Positions 10,832 to 22,525 of a stretch of DNA of 64,000 bases are shown piece after piece. Position numbers and translations under genes: made by a program. How positions within the stretch are numbered: position 1 is the stretch's first letter; each line of letters begins with the position of its first letter. The notes under the pieces are model-generated. The model was not told the DNA's origin. It did not search any database and saw only the letters and a program-made list of their open reading frames with translations. The stretch spans positions 145,552,946 to 145,616,945 of the forward strand of contig NC_035449.2 in assembly GCF_002127325.2 (NCBI RefSeq), written 5' to 3'. Origin of the DNA: Helianthus annuus. Its lineage: Eukaryota; Streptophyta; Magnoliopsida; Asterales; Asteraceae.

Positions 10832-13800
10832 GTCAACCCGCCCAGCAACCTGTCTGCACTTTCAAGAACTTCATGGACTGTCGTCCAAGCACCTTCAGTG
10901 GCACCGAGGGGGCAGTGGGACTCCTCCATTGGTTTGAGAAGCTAGAGTCAGTATTTGAAATGTGTGAATGCCCTGAGGCTCGCAGGGTGAAGTACGCCAC
11001 TGGCACTCCCGAAGGAATAGCGCTAACCTGGTGGAACGCGCAAGTACAGATCCTAGGGTTGGCAGCTGCTAACGCCACACCTTGGGAAGATTTCAAGGAA
11101 CTGATCAAACGAGAATACTGCACGCGAGATGACATCCACAAGTTGGAAGTGGAACTGTATCATCTGAAAATGACGGGGTCAGAGATCGAAGCTTACACTA
11201 AACGGTCGAACGAACTGGCCATCTTGTGTCCAACAATGGTGGACCCTCCAGTTAAGCGTATCGAGTTGTACCTCAAGGGTCTAGCCTCAGAGATTCAGAG
11301 CCATGTGACATCGGCTAACCTCGACAATATCCAAGACATCCAGCGTCTTGCTCATCGCCTCACAGATCAGGCAGTGGAACAGAACAAGCTGCCCAAACGC
11401 GTTAGTGCTACCACTCAAGCTGCTACTCCTGCTACACTCAACGACAACAAACGAAAATAGGATGGGGATTCCAGCAGGGGATCAGTTTCCATTCAGTCGC
11501 AAGCACAGTAGCGCAAGACAAATGACTACCAGAATCCGAGTCAGCAATCATCAGGCAGTCAGGGGCAGGGTGGATATCGGGGATTTCACCCACTATGTAA
11601 TAAGTGTAACAGACACCACAGTGGACGGTGTCGCAAAGAACGTTGTCAGAGATGTCTCAAGTTGGGGCACGAAGCTAAAGACTGCAGGAGTGCGAGACCC
11701 GCAAATCAGAACCAGCAACTGCAACTGCCAGCTCCACAGAACTCACAACAGCAGCCACAGCGTGGGAACCGGGGGTGTTTCCAGTGTGGGGCTGAAGGTC
11801 ATTTCAAACGCGATTGCCCTCAAGTGAACCAGAACCAGAATCGCAACAACAACAATCACCAGGGCAATGGGAACAACAATAACGGGGGAAACAACAACAA
11901 TGGCAACGAAGCAAGGGGACGTGCATTCGTACTGGGACGAGGAGACGCAATGAACGATCCCAATGTAGTTATGGGTAACTTTCTTCTCAACGATATTTAT
12001 GTTACTGTTTTATTTGATTCGGGTGCGGATACAAGTTATATATCGTTGAAAGCCAGTAAATTGCTAAAACGTGCACCAACACTCTTAACCACCAAACATG
12101 TAGTAGAATTAGCTAATGGTAAGAGTCTAGAAGCCACGCAGGTAGTCAGGGGTTGTAGTATTGTCTTAGCCGGTCAAGCTTTCTCGATCGATCTTATTCC
12201 CATAGTCTTGGGAAGCTTCGATATCGTTATCGGGATGGATTAGTTGTCCCAACATCAGGCAGAAATCTTATGCAGCGAGAAGATCATTCGTATTCCCCGT
12301 TCTGGTCAGGAACCTCTCGAAGTTCAAGGCGACAATAGTGGTGATGTGGTTGGCATCATCTCTTTCTTGAAGGCTCAGAAATGTTTGCGGAAGGGTCACA
12401 CCGCTATTTTGGCACTCGTTACTGACGCATCAACGAAAGAAAAGAAATTGGAAGATATTCCAGTTGTACGCGACTTTCCTCAGGTGTTTCCTGAAGATTT
12501 ACCTGGTCTACCGCCTCATCGTCAGGTCGAATTTCAAATCGAGCTCGCTCCAGGAGCAGCACCCAAAGCTCGAGCACCGTATCGTTTAGCTCCAACTGAA
12601 CTGGAAGAACTGTCAAAGCAGCTACAAGAGCTCTTGGAAAAGGGCTTTATTCGTCCAAGCTCTTCGCCTTGGGGAGCTCCAGTGTTATTTGTGAAAAAGA
12701 AGGACGGTACCTTCAGGATGTGCATAGACTACCGGGAACTCAACAAGGTGACGGTGAAGAACCGTTATCCTCTTCTGCGTATAGACGACTTATTCGACCA
12801 GTTGCAAGGGTCGTGCTACTACTCCAAGATAGACTTAAGGTCAGGTTACCATCAGCTGAGAGTCCGAGAGGAGGACGTCTCCAAGACAGCATTCAGAACT
12901 CGCTACGGCCACTACGAGTTTCTTGTCATGCCGTTCGGGTTAACGAACGCGCCTGCCGTATTTATGGATCTTATGAACAGGGTGTGCAAACCCTACCTAG
13001 ACAAGTTTGTGATTGTTTTCATTGACGACATCCTGATCTACTCCAAGAGTCAGGAGGAACACGAGTAGTATTTACGATTGATTTTGGAACTTCTTCGAAA
13101 GGAACAACTGTACGCCAAGTTTTCAAAGTGCGACTTCTGGCTTCGTGAAGTCCACTTTTTAGGCCACGTGGTGAACAAGGATGGGATTCATGTTGATCCA
13201 TCCAAAGTGGATTCAATCAGAAATTGGCCTGCGCCTCGTACTCCAATAGAAATACGCCAATTTTTGGGTTTGGCAGGTTATTACAGATGATTCATCAAAG
13301 ACTTCTCGAAGATCGCGCAGTCGCTTACACTACTGACACAGAAGGGTGTCACCTACCGTTGGGGCAACAATCAGGAAACTGCTTTTCAGCACTTAAAGGA
13401 TAGACTTTGCAGTGCACCTATCCTCTCATTGCCAGAGGGCACGGACGATTTTGTAGTATACTGTGATGCATCCATCCAGGGTCTTGGATGTGTGTTAATG
13501 CAGCGCGACAAGGTCATTGCTTATGCTTTGCGCCAACTCAAGGTTCATGAACGAAATTACACGACGCACGATTTAGAGCTGGGAGCTGTTGTTTTTGCAC
13601 TTAAGATATGGCGACACTACCTGTACGGTACCAAGTGCACTATCTACATCGATCACAGGAGTCTCGAGCATATCTTCAAGCAGAAGGAATTGAACATGCG
13701 TCAACGTCGATGGGTTGAATTACTTAACGATTACGAATGCGCCATCAAGTACCATCCAGGCAAAGCCAATGTTGTGGCGGACGCCCTCAGTCGGAAAGAC

Positions 13801-15309
13801 ACTACACCTAAGCGCGTACGAGCATTGCAGCTCACTATCCAATCTAGTCTTCCTGTACAGATACGAAATGCTCAGGTAGAAGCATTGAAACCAGAAAATG
13901 TCAGGGCTGAAGCCTTACGTGGCTCAAGGCAACGATTAGAACAAAAGGAAGACGGCACCTACTATATAACAGGGCGAATTTGGGTCCCACTTTATGGAGA
14001 CTTACGTGAGCTAGTGATGGATGAAGCTCACAAATCTCGCTACTCGGTACATCCAGGGTCAGATAAAATGTACCACGACATCAGAACAACGTATTGGTGG
14101 CCTAGCATGAAGGCCCACATCGCTACCTATGTTAGCAAGTGCTTGACTTGTGCAAAAGTCAAGGCAGAGTATCAGAAACCAGCAGGTTTACTTCAGCAAC
14201 CAAAGATACCACAGTGGAAATGGGAGGAAATTTCCATGGATTTTGTTACGAGTCTACCTAGATCCCAGCGCGGGAACGACACTATTTGGGTGATCGTGGA
14301 TCGACTCACCAAGTCTTCTCATTTCTTAGCAATCAAAGAAACAGACAAGTTTTCCACATTAGCAGATATATATTTGAAAGAAGTAGTCTCAAGGCACGGG
14401 TTGCCCACCTCTATCATTTCGGATCGCGATGCACGATTCACGTCAGAACTATGGCAAGCAATGCACAAAGCTTTTGGCTCTCGGTTAGATATGAGCACGG
14501 CTTATCACCCTCAGACGGATGGGCAGTCCGAGCGCATGATTCAAACTCTAGAAGACATGCTTCGGGCATGTGTTATTGATTTTGGCAACAGCTGGGAAAA
14601 GCATCTCCCTTTGGTGGAGTTCTCGTACAATAACAGTTATCACACCAGCATACAAGCCGCTCCATTCGAGGCATTGTACGGGCGTAAATGCCGGTCACCT
14701 CTCTGTTGGGCAGAGGTGGGGGATAGTCAGATCATGGGTCCAGAACTTATAGTGGACACCACGGAAAAGATTGCACAAATACGACAACGCATGGCGGCAG
14801 CTCGCGACCGTCAGAAAAGCTACGCGGATAAGCGTAGGAAGCCATTGGAATTTCAGGTCGGGGACCGGGTTTTACTTAAAGTCTCACCCTGGAAGGGTGT
14901 GGTTCATTTTGGGAAACGGGGCAAACTCAATCCGCGGTATATCGGACCATTCGAGATCATAGAAAGAATAGGCAAAGTAGCCTACAGACTGAACCTACCA
15001 GCTGAACTAGGGGCAGTTCACAATGTTTTTCACGTGTCGAATCTGAAGAAGTGCCTGTCAGATGAGACCCTCATAATTCCTTTGAAAGAGCTCACTATCG
15101 ACGAACAGTTGCACTTCGTCGAGGAACCAGTTGAAATCACGGACCGGGATGTTAAGGTCCTCAAGCACAAGAGAATCCCTCTTATTCGAGTTCGTTGGAA
15201 CTCCCGTCGTGGCCCAGAGTTCACCTGGGAACGCGAAGATCAGATGAAAGAAAAGTACCCCCAATTGTTCGCGAACAGTACAACCACTACTGAGGCTGAA
15301 GCTACCACG

Positions 15310-15355
15310 GAATTTCGGGACGAAATTCCAGATCAACGGGGGGAGGATGTGACAC
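15310..15355 (+). other. upstream hairpin / purine tract / TGTGACA module, element 3
   Basis: GAATTTCG-GGA-CGAAATTC (15310-15328), then a purine run ending GGGGGGAGGA, then TGTGACACCCC near 15348. It is the same decoy LTR boundary as at 6954 in element 2, and here it lies inside the last codons of pol. Confidence 0.7.
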
Positions 15356-15411
15356 CCCAGGAAAACCAGTAAACGATACAACTTACCTAGCTTCCTCAAT
15401 GAGTACGTACC

Positions 15412-15448
15412 AAATTTCGGGACGAAATTTCTTTTAAGTTGGGGATAA
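15412..15448 (+). other. 3' hairpin and polypurine tract of element 3
   Basis: AAATTTCG-GGA-CGAAATTT (15412-15430), 18 nt with AAGTTGGGGATAA, then the LTR start at 15449. Confidence 0.8.
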
Positions 15449-16365
15449 TATGACAACTCGTATTTCAGAACCCTTCGTTGTACTTTGATGTAACTTGCCT
15501 TGACTATATGTGATTATGTGATATGTGCTTTTAATGAATGCATGATTTGTTATGTGAATGTGTATATGTTACGTAAACCGAACCGCACAACCATCACTCG
15601 ATCGCACAAGCTCACTTGGGGCCGTATACCTTGTGTTCGGACCAAAGGGGCAGCCCGTGATGGGCCGGCCCACTCCTCTTTATGCAAACAAACACCCACC
15701 TTTGGGGTTGTTCTCTCATTTGTTACAAAACACACACACACACACACAAAACCCTAGCTTTTTCTCTCCTCTCAAACCCAACGGCAACCACCCCCATCTC
15801 TCTCGAAGCTCTTGACTCGGTTGATTCCATTCTCCTCCCAATCCGGTTAGTGTTTTAGTGTTTGGTTGTTACGTGATTGTATGATTTGCATGATGTGCGA
15901 TATATGTATGTTTTACATGATAATCTTGGAAGGATATCGGATGGATGGTGATATAATTTTAATGATAATGTGATCGGCTCATATGTGTAATTGTTAAGGT
16001 TTATGTAAATCGGATTGTTCATGATGTATGAAAATCGAATGCTTGACAAATCGGCCGTATGTTGTATGTGTGTGTAATTATATGATGAGATGATACATGA
16101 TTGCTAGATTAATCCTACTGTCCGAATTATGTTACACAAGAACTCGGGTTGTTTGTTAATTGGGAATCGTTGAATTGATTATGTGAATTGAATGTTTGAT
16201 CATTGTTCATGATTATGATCCGATTAGGGTTTATGTGAATTGGTTGTAACAACCTCGTTTTGATCGAGTAAAGGTCTAGATGGAAACTGTTGATTGATTG
16301 TTGTAATATTGGAAACTGGTAAATGTTTGTAACCGATTGCATGATATCCGGAATGTTTAAACTGA

Positions 16366-16680
16366 TCGCACAAGACCTCTTGATCGCACAAGAGGTCCAC
16401 TCGCACAAGATGATCCATACGCACAAGGAGACCTGGTCGCACAAGGTGTTCCTAGTCGCACAAGGCGTATTGGATCGCACAAGTGTTATGTTGTTAACTG
16501 TTGGGCCGGGTGTATATTTGGGCTGGGCTAGTCCGATCGCACAACTCATCCGGATCGTACAAGGGTACCCGGATCGCACAAGTCACTTATGTGTTATTTA
16601 ATTGGGCCGAGAATGTGTTATTGATCTGTTATGATAATTGGGCCGGGTACATTTGGGCTAATAATTCAAACGCACAAGTA
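16366..16680 (+). repeat. TCGCACAAG word array in LTR 3
   Basis: About eleven copies of (A/T)CGCACAA(G/C) in 315 bp, often as GATCGCACAAG, with free spacers. A lone copy lies upstream at about 15600. This position in the LTR corresponds to the different arrays in LTRs 1 and 2. Confidence 0.85.
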
Positions 16681-17002
16681 TGATTACGTTATGCTCTTGA
16701 CTGTTAACGTGCAATACGTGTTTGCTATGATTCATACGTGCATTACTTGAAGTCAAAACCTGACTTGTATGGTAACCCTGTTAGGACGTGGTTGACCACT
16801 CTTAGTTCAAGAAACCTTTTGTGTATCTGCCGAGCAAACCAAGGTGAGTTCACACAGCCAAGGCATGGGGTTCCCAGGGTGGGAATGGGGTTAGATGATT
16901 TATTCGTACATGCTCAGATGATAGCATTAAATGGTTTGGTCCTCAGGGTGAGGAAGGGTAATGATAAGATACGACTAGACTAGTATACTAATTGAACTGA
17001 TC

Positions 17003-17190
17003 TTCGCACACACGCCGGGGTTGGCCGCGATATTATGACTGATCTTCGCACACATGCCTAGGAAGGCCGCGAACTATACATACTAAAACTTCGCACACAT
17101 GCCAGGGTGGCCGCGATACAAATATACATAGTCTAGAACACTTGAGGAAAACTTCCTCTAGTCATCGCACACATGCCTAAAGGGCCGCGA
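17003..17190 (+). repeat. four hairpin units in LTR 3
   Basis: Same unit design as in LTR 2: TCGCACAC...CGCGA around inner stems GCC-GGGGTT-GGC, GCCT-AGGA-AGGC, GCCA-GGG-TGGC and GCC-..-GGC. The left LTR fragment carries the same four units at 9722-9910. Confidence 0.75.
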
Positions 17191-17610
17191 TATGAACTAA
17201 TACGATACATGACTTAACGAACGAACAAAAGGCTTACTTTCCTATTACTATTACTGAACTGTTTACTGTGAACTCGCTCAACTAGTTGTTGACTCTCTGC
17301 TGCATGCCTTGAAGGACCTTAGGTATTTATGGAGCTTGCACAGGGAGGAGCAGGTCGTTGTGGGCACGGATCATGAATGTTTCGTTAAACACTTTATGAC
17401 ATTTCACATTTTATTAAGTTGGGTTTTATTCATACGCTTCCGCTAAACAGTGATAACATACTTATATTTTGGACACCTTTCATATTGGTGGTTGAATGGC
17501 ATTTACTTTTACTTATTAATTACATGTTCAATATGATTGGTGGCTTGATCCTGGTCATGTCACGCCTCCAAGCGGTGGTACTCCGCGGGTGGATTTTTGG
17601 GGGTGTGACA

Positions 17611-18498
17611 TCCCTCCACGGAGTGTCAGTGTCTATTATCTCTGATAGGGATACAAGATACACATCGCATTTTTGGAAAAGCTTTCAGCAATCTTTAGGC
17701 ACTCGATTAAACTTCAGCACTGCATATCATCCTCAGACGGATGGGCAAAGCGAGCGCACAATTCAAACACTCGAGGATATGCTACGAGCTTGTGTTATTG
17801 ATTTAGGAGGCAGTTGGGATGACCATCTTCCGTTGATTGAATTTTCGTACAATAATAGCTATCATTCAAGTATTCAAGCAGCACCTTTCGAAGCTTTGTA
17901 CGGAAGAAAGTGTAGGACGCTAGTTTGTTGGGCGGAAGTTGGAGATGTCCAACTATCAGGACCCGATATAGTCCTGGAGATGATAGATAAGATTGTTCAG
18001 ATCCGCGATCGTCTCAAAGCTGCCAGGGATAGGCAGAAAAGTTACGCGGATAAAAGGCGTAAACCTCTGAAATTCGAGGTAGGTGATAAAGTGCTACTTA
18101 AAGTATCACCTTGGAAAGGGGTGATGCGTTTTGGCAAAAAGGGCAAGCTCAGCCCAAGGTACATAGGACCATTCGAGATCATCGAATGTGTCGGAACTGT
18201 AGCTTACAAGTTAAATCTGCCAGAAGAGCTTAGTGGAATACATAATGTATTCCACATCTGCAACTTAAAGAAATGTCTAGCCGATGAGTCGCTAGCAATG
18301 TCGCATAAGGACGTGCAGATAGATGAGAGCTTGAAGTTTGTTGAAAAACCTTTGTCGATCAAGGATCGACAGGTTAAGAAGCTTCGAAAGAAGCATGTAC
18401 CGATTGTAAAGGTAAAATGGGATGCCCGAAGAGGCCCAGAATACACGTGGGAGGTAGAATCCACAATGAAACAGAAGTACCCTCATTTATTTCAGTAA
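17611..18498 (+). pseudogene. integrase C-terminal half and chromodomain-like tail of element 4
   Basis: The fragment starts just before the second catalytic Asp ([12 protein letters not shown], about 17635) and includes the third catalytic residue ([12 protein letters not shown], about 17750), the GKxxPRYIGPF motif and a C-terminal [17 protein letters not shown] (about 18405-18450), chromodomain-like. The first Asp and zinc domain are missing because element 3 cuts the gene at 17610. The open frame extends upstream into element 3's LTR (from 17419), but that part is an accidental fusion. The stop TAA overlaps the 3' hairpin. No premature stop occurs in the part that remains. Confidence 0.9.
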
Positions 18499-18534
18499 AT
18501 CTTGAGGTCAAGATTTCTTTTAAGGGGGTGAGGA
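18497..18534 (+). other. 3' hairpin and polypurine tract of element 4
   Basis: Perfect 9-bp stem AAATCTTGA/TCAAGATTT with loop GG (18497-18516), then exactly 18 nt including AAGGGGGTGAGGA, then the LTR start TGTAACACC at 18535. The stem sequence differs from the AAATTTCG/CGAAATTT of elements 1-3, but pairing and spacing are kept. Confidence 0.8.
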
Positions 18535-19317
18535 TGTAACACCTCGTAAAATCACGACCAATATAATAAAGACACGTGTCATGGACTTTAAACGTGTATT
18601 AGATTGATCTGGAGGGACTAAAGTTATCAAACAATGTAAATATGTAAGTAAAAGGATCCAAAGTGTCAACATGCCATTCTTGTGCCTCTGATTGACCTCA
18701 CACGACGTTCGTATTCTTTATCGAATAAATTATCGAACATAGAAAGTCGTTTGTGTTTAAAATAAGGATCTTACGAAAGATAGGGGTTAAAAGTGTCAAC
18801 ATGTTAAATGTTACCTCTGAGTGACCTTTTAACGATCCAAAAAAAACATTGTAATAATTGTATATGTCGCTCTTAAGAATATTGGATATTAATTTTGTGG
18901 AGTTTCGATAAGAACAAGCCTTTTCGGGTGATCGTACAACTAACCGGGAGCTTAACGAAGTTAAATAATGACCCAAGGCCCTTAAAAGTTAACTATGGGG
19001 TCCTAAATGCAATAAATGAAAGTTATATAAACTTAATTTGGACCAGGGACTGAAACTGCAATGTTTGAAAGTTGATTTCCGGTGACAGAGGAGCCACGCG
19101 GCCCGCGTAGACTCCTTAAGAGTCTTACGCGGCCCGCGTAAGAGTGTCAGATGCAGAAAAATAAGGACAGTTGCATGTTCAGCCAGTTCCACCGCCTTTG
19201 CATGCCTGAATTCGATACCAGGGACTGTGCCAATGGTTTTTCATGCACTAGGGACACCTGGTAACATCTGGGATCAATGTAGGGACATGTGGATTGATCA
19301 TATGAACTAGAAAATCC

Positions 19318-19325
19318 TATATAAG
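19318..19325 (+). promoter_or_regulatory. TATA box of LTR 4
   Basis: TATATAAG followed by CCCCTTTTG, about 785 bp inside the LTR. This is a plausible core promoter for the element's transcript. Sequence evidence only. Confidence 0.5.
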
Positions 19326-19989
19326 CCCCTTTTGTTTGCACTACTTCACTTGCACATTTGATAATCACTTCACAACTCATTCTCTGGAGTCCCTTGGAGC
19401 TCTAGGAAGCTTTCCTCAGTTCATATTTTGTGCTAAGTGTCCTTGTAAGCATTCTTAGCCTCTCTAGTTTAAGTTTTATTAGTTTAATGGCCAAAAGTCA
19501 AAGCCATCGTAATTAAGCTTTGACTTAGTGATTAATCACTAATGGTACAACCATTATTTGAATTGAAAGTGGCTATGAGTTGGTAATTATGTAGGTAATA
19601 AACCCTTAAAAGGGCACCTACTGATTATCACTTTTACTTGGTCAATTGTCGGGTCAAACATATTAATAAAAAGTCAACAAAATCTATTTTTGCAAATAAA
19701 TTCATAACTAGCAATGCAGAGGTTATGGAACATGTTTTAACATTAAAATAACTTGGTAAGTAATATAAGAACATGCCTAAGCATGTTCAACCCGACAATT
19801 CTGAGTTTAGGCTCGGTTCGGAACCGAAAGTCGCAAAAGTAGACTTTTGCTTTGACTTCCAGTTCTGACCCGATTTAGCTTAGTTTATATATGCCTTAGG
19901 GTTCCTTTAGGACCACATTATAGGTTAGTATAACCCTCAAAGGTTATACAACCTGGTTCCATAGAAATCCTAGTTCATTGCATGTTTCC

Positions 19990-20890
19990 GTTAAATGCTT
20001 AAAAGTTGACCATTATGCCCTTTTGATATTAAAATGAGATTTTTGAAAATGTGAGAGGATAAAAACCTTTATTACTGATATTTAAGTATGTCCTAAAAGT
20101 TTGACATCAGATTATGGTCTAAAATAAAAGTTATGCGCGATATCGTAAAATGCAAGCTTCTTATTAATTAAACGGCATTTTTGGCATAAAACCCATTTAA
20201 ACCCAAATTTTGACACCAAACTTTCTACCCACTGTTATTATATAATATTTAGGGATTTTTGGAAATTTTTGTTAAATTTTAAACTGATCATAACATAGGG
20301 TTCTTGCATTGACTCGGTAATTGACGGTTATGCCCTTTTTGCTAATGATGAGTTTTACACATCCTTTACATATCAAAACTTTTTCTACTGATTTTATACA
20401 TCAAATAAATTATTTTGAACAGTAAAGGCTGATCAAAATCTCAGATTTCTTTATTTAACCCGAATATCGTCAAATACCGACTTTTATGCCATTTAGGCGC
20501 GTAGTATGGTTTAAAACCATATTTAGCACCTAAGACTTGTTATCTACTGATGTTATGAATAAATTTTTATACTTAAACAGTAAATAAAAGTTTTAAACTC
20601 AGATTTCCAAATTTGACCCTTAAAACATATGTGAAATAACCAAAATGCCCTTTCGGTGCATAGTTTGGTCATAAAAGATAAATTTCACATGTATATGATA
20701 TCTTACTGATATAACTTATTAAAATAAATAATTTTATTAATTATTTTAGACCAGAACCTCAGATTATTATTTAACCTCTTTTATAAGCTTTAAAATGACC
20801 AAATTACCCTTTCGGGGCTTAAATTGGTTTTAAATTCGTTTTGGGCATAATGGAAGATATCCTACTGATATCACAACACATTTTAAGCAT
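19990..20890 (+). repeat. degenerate tandem repeat (about 140-200 bp units) in LTR 4
   Basis: Five or six diverged units repeat the order: ATGCCCTTT or TACCCTTTCGG, GGTTTAAAA or GGTCATAAAA, then CTACTGAT(A/G)T(T/A), then an AT-rich part with AAATAA. Recognisable starts lie near 20006, 20325, 20490, 20645 and 20805. Confidence 0.55.
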
Positions 20891-21555
20891 ATTAACTTAT
20901 GGAACCTGTACATGACTTATTTGGTTACCCGTTATGCATTTTCGCTTACGGTACGGTTTATGTAACTAGTTTGCATGAATTAACCGAAACGGGTCAAACC
21001 TTATCATTTTCACTTCAAAATCCAGAATGTGTTTAGTTTACCCATATTATACAAGTCTTCATACTTGTTGGGTCTAAACCACATTCTAATCCGGTCTTCG
21101 TTTAATCTTGCGTTTTGAACCGTATACCTTTCTTTAAAACTAAGTTATAGCTTAAATAAGACCCGTTAGGAATCTAATAGGTTATTAAAAACCTGCGTTC
21201 CAGATTTAGGAGACCAGTAAAAGCTACCGTACTTGTTGCTTTGTTATACGGCTGGGATTAAAATTTATATTTTAGCTCAGGTAAATACTTTTAACTTATT
21301 TTCCGTTATACGGGCTTGGGGTACGGTATTTAATAATACCGCTTGGTCGGGTATTGAATCTTTAATCGAATAATTGTTAAATCATTGAGATAACCCGTTT
21401 AATCTGTTTTGTTTGTTTTAAGCCTTTGGGGGGGGGGGTTAATGACCATGTCCTGGATATCCTTGGCTCATTCATTGAAATGGCCACGACTTAAGCATGG
21501 GGTGTAGGCATACACTTGCCGGTGCCTATGTAAAAAGATATACCCGCTTGTTGAG

Positions 21556-21744
21556 CAGTGGCGAAGTTTGAAATTTTTTACCGGGGGGGGGGGGGGTCGA
21601 AAACGTATATATCCAAAAATTTCTTTAGAACCAGGGGGTCGAAAATATATATACCCAAAAATTTCTTCTATATATATAACACTACTGGCCGAAAAGTTCG
21701 GGGGGTCGGGCGCCCCTCCCGGCCCCTTCAAAGCATCGCCCCTG
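21556..21744 (+). mobile_element. hAT-type MITE in LTR 4
   Basis: 189 bp with ends CAGTGGCGAAG and (inverted) CAGGGGCGATG, flanked by the perfect 8-bp direct repeat TTGTTGAG (21548-21555 and 21745-21752). 8-bp duplications and CAG-type ends are typical of hAT transposons. It is non-coding and G-rich near its left end. Strand is arbitrary. Confidence 0.8.
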
Positions 21745-22287
21745 TTGTTGAGAATAACTCACCGTGGGTTTATATTATGTGGTGTGTCTATTAATCTTGT
21801 TCCGGCTTCTATCCCGGATCCTGAACGTATAACAAACATATAAATCTTTTACAAGATTATTTTTAAATAATTATCCCAAGCTATAAAAGAATTTTGGTGC
21901 CTTGTGCATATAAATCAATTTTATAAACACTTTCAAAAAAAGTCAGTTAATTGTATTTACCAGTGTAAACTGACGTATTTTCCAAAAAGGTTAAGTACAG
22001 GTACTAAGCGAAATGGATTGGCTACTCCTAGTATCAAATAAAGAGTCTTGCAGGCTTTTGATGCTTAAATCCATTGAACAACATTTCTTTTGTTTTAGAT
22101 CCGCCTGTGGATCCATCTTACAATTCGTTTGTAATATTTTATGTTACTTTCGAATCGGTTTGTAATATTATTACTTTATACTTCCGCTGTGCATTGAACT
22201 GTGATTATTTGACTATGATGATATCAACTACGTCACGATACTCGCCATCGGGCCCACCGGAAATACGTGGAAATATTGGGGTGTGAC

Positions 22288-22525
22288 GTGGCTGTAAAAA
22301 ATTCGTTAAACATGGAGTTGTGTTCAAAATAATGTAATTTTTTCGTATCCTAACATATATCGAGTTCCGGTACTGACCGAACACCGGTACTGGTACGTTT
22401 TTTTATAGTTTTTAATCAATGTAAAACACGTGTTGATTGCTATGTCAAGTGTCGACATTGTATTGTAATAAACCAAACCGATACTGCTTAAAAGCCCGCC
22501 ACGAAGCGTGAGCGAGTCCAACTAG
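22288..22525 (+). mobile_element. Helitron-like 3' end, copy 1
   Basis: 238 bp ending CTAG at 22522-22525 followed by T, with the small hairpin CACG-AAG-CGTG ending about 12 nt before the terminus. That is the standard Helitron 3' layout. It repeats at 22920-23164 in the same orientation. The left border coincides with the end of LTR 4, so the 5' end is missing. Confidence 0.6.

Larger units (their letters stand above)
10645..15372 (+). pseudogene. gag-pol: gag-pro-pol of element 3 with five nonsense mutations, no frameshift
   Basis: Exon 1 is 10645-10735 and exon 2 is 10832-15372. Landmarks, all in one frame: gag domain 10832-11330, CCHC knuckles CQRCLKLGHEAKDC (about 11644-11685) and CFQCGAEGHFKRDC (about 11777-11818), protease DSGAD (about 12016), reverse transcriptase about 12600-13060 with FIDD at about 13018, RNase H from about 13450, and integrase with H-H-C-C (about 14028-14165) and D-D-E (about 14236, 14417, 14530). 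A chromodomain-like tail lies about 15175-15270. Stops interrupt it at 11458 (TGG to TAG), 11509 (CAG to TAG), 12241 (TGG to TAG), 13066 (CAG to TAG) and 13288 (CGA to TGA), judged against element 1 and family motifs. Each is one C-to-T or G-to-A change. No indel breaks the 4.5-kb frame. The copy is dead but recently so. Confidence 0.92.
9688..17610 (+). mobile_element. Element 3: gypsy element with 5' LTR interrupted by element 2
   Basis: Contains the last 643 bp of the 5' LTR, PBS, a gag leader with intron, a complete but stop-containing gag-pol and a complete 2.16-kb 3' LTR. 9687-10330 and 16967-17610 align at a constant offset of 7280 with no gaps and six mismatches by my reading (about 0.9%), so the insertion is fairly young. 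Beyond 17610 the sequence is a different integrase (element 4). Confidence 0.93.
15449..17610 (+). repeat. 3' LTR of element 3 (2.16 kb)
   Basis: Starts TATGACAACTCG (the family terminus TGTGACAACTCG with one G-to-A change) and ends GGGTGTGACA at 17610. Around 15730-15800 lies a (CA)n plus CT-rich leader-like stretch. A TCGCACAAG word array covers about 16366-16680, and four hairpin units cover about 17003-17190. The sequence is otherwise non-coding. Confidence 0.93.
17611..22287 (+). mobile_element. Element 4: 3' end of an older gypsy element, host of element 3
   Basis: Integrase resumes at 17611 in mid-gene, continues to a stop at 18496-18498, then hairpin, polypurine tract and a long LTR. 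The left part should lie outside the window. The integrase is homologous to but clearly different from those of elements 1-3, and the LTR termini are TGTAACA type, so it is a sister family. Confidence 0.88.
18535..22287 (+). repeat. 3' LTR of element 4 (about 3.7 kb)
   Basis: Starts TGTAACACCTCG after the polypurine tract. Its end is set near 22287, where GGGGTGTGAC runs into a Helitron-like repeat, so the last one or two bases are uncertain. It contains a good TATA box (TATATAAG, 19318-19325) after a 0.8-kb U3-like region, a degenerate tandem zone at about 19990-20890, a G-run at 21429-21438 and an hAT MITE (21556-21744). Without the MITE and its duplication it is about 3.55 kb. No coding region is seen. 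Confidence 0.75.

Noticed and set aside
11348..11827. 159-codon frame suggesting a gag frameshift in element 3
   Set aside because: The true gag frame continues through this region with two TAG codons and conserved zinc knuckles. This frame is a shadow.
17419..17610. Apparent N-terminal extension of the integrase frame of element 4
   Set aside because: This part is the end of element 3's LTR (identical to 10139-10330 apart from a few changes). The in-frame join at 17610 is accidental.
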